From Verrucomicrobiota bacterium (GTDB lineage Bacteria; Verrucomicrobiota; Kiritimatiellia; Kiritimatiellales; Tichowtungiaceae), in the NCBI GenBank assembly GCA_030619095.1, contig JAUXCB010000120.1, positions 1 through 5,431 of the forward strand: a DNA stretch of 5,431 bases, given 5' to 3'. Under the pieces are notes generated by a model. It did not search any database and was not told the DNA's origin. It saw nothing but the letters and a program-made list of their open reading frames with translations. A program made the position numbers and the translations under genes. This document shows, piece after piece, positions 4,918 to 5,431 of the stretch. Position 1 is the stretch's first letter. Every line of letters begins with the position of its first letter.

Positions 4918-5431
4918 ATGTTGAAAAGAGATAACACGATACTCGTTTTTATTGATGTTCAAGGCCACCTTGCGAGGCTCGTCGATGGATCAGACCTCCT
5001 GTTTCAAAACCTGCGCCGACTGCTGGAAGGGATGAAAGCACTCGAGGTTCCAGTACTCTTCACAGAACAGATCCCGGACAAGCTCGGCCCGACCCGCGAC
5101 GAATTCCAAGAATTCATTGCGGATGAACCCATTGTAAAAAGCAGCTTCGGCTGCTGCGATGAACCAACCTTTTTCGAGGCACTGGAAAAAACTGGACGGC
5201 GGCAGATCATCCTCTGCGGAATCGAAACGCACATCTGCGTCTACCAGACCGCTTTGGAGTTATTAGCCAACGCGGACGAAGTGTATGTGGTCACCGATGC
5301 CGTCTCTTCCCGCGACCCCGCAAACAAACAACTTGCGCTACAGCGAATGGAAGCGGAAGGCATGAAACTGACCGGAACGGAAATGCTTCTGTTTGAGCTG
5401 ACAGGGAATGCCTCAGACCCTGCCTTCAAAA
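4918..5431 (+). CDS. Isochorismatase-like cysteine hydrolase (3' end cut by window edge)
   Basis: An open plus-strand frame of 171 codons runs to the window edge. It belongs to the isochorismatase/nicotinamidase superfamily, whose Asp-Lys-Cys catalytic triad is visible: Asp13 in LVFIDVQ, Lys74 in PIVKSSFGC and Cys107 in CGIETHICVYQTALEL. The phrases GIETHICV, VVTDAVSSR (124-132) and the ending MLLFELTGN...DPAFK resemble the ISOC1/ISOC2-type and YcaC-like hydrolases more than true isochorismatases or nicotinamidases. Family length suggests that only about 10-15 residues are missing. The substrate cannot be read from sequence; amide or related hydrolysis is the general expectation. ATG 4918 is chosen because a TGA lies in frame two codons upstream and GGGAG (4905-4909) sits eight nt before it. 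It is divergent from the rib operon and shows no obvious functional link to it. No signal peptide is seen, so it is likely cytosolic. Confidence 0.9.
   Translation, partial: MLKRDNTILVFIDVQGHLARLVDGSDLLFQNLRRLLEGMKALEVPVLFTEQIPDKLGPTRDEFQEFIADEPIVKSSFGCCDEPTFFEALEKTGRRQIILCGIETHICVYQTALELLANADEVYVVTDAVSSRDPANKQLALQRMEAEGMKLTGTEMLLFELTGNASDPAFK

Overview
The window carries an almost complete bacterial riboflavin (vitamin B2) operon on the minus strand. It is flanked by a receiver-domain protein on the left (cut by the window edge) and by a plus-strand isochorismatase-like hydrolase on the right (also cut). The sequence is dense, of moderate GC by eye, with good Shine-Dalgarno sites and short gene overlaps, as in a free-living bacterium. 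The FMN riboswitch plus the order ribBA, ribH, nusB, ribD, ribE, and two kinds of heptamer-based intergenic palindromes, fit an environmental Gram-negative lineage. A member of the Planctomycetes-Verrucomicrobia-Chlamydiae group such as Verrucomicrobiota or Kiritimatiellota is my guess. That placement is an inference from style and not a proof.

Layout in the direction of rib transcription (right to left): an intergenic region (4569-4917) with a degenerate ACAGGAT repeat cluster and a terminator-like hairpin; the FMN aptamer (4437-4568); a textbook intrinsic terminator (4385-4415); ribBA (3155-4360); a 190-nt gap holding a 20-bp perfect inverted repeat built of CTCTGCG heptamers (3040-3120); then ribH (2482-2964), nusB (2033-2485), ribD (1027-2040) and ribE (405-1022) packed with overlaps of 4 and 8 nt and a 4-nt gap; then a CheY-like receiver gene (1-380) only 24 nt after ribE. 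On the other strand the hydrolase starts at 4918 and leaves the window at 5431.

Together RibBA (GTP cyclohydrolase II and DHBP synthase), RibD (deaminase and reductase), RibH (lumazine synthase) and RibE (riboflavin synthase) supply every dedicated step from GTP and ribulose 5-phosphate to riboflavin except the phosphatase step. No flavokinase/FAD synthetase (RibF) is present here. NusB, a transcription antitermination factor, sits between ribH and ribD. The leader can be read as a transcriptional riboswitch: 11 nt at the 5' base of the aptamer are perfectly complementary to the 5' arm of the terminator, so FMN binding should release the terminator and shut the operon off.

I found no clearly new biological system. 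The points most worth a second look are the legible riboswitch switch, substitutions at substrate-contacting positions of RibH, the two palindromic repeat families that occupy the two intergenic regions, and the receiver gene trailing the flavin operon.
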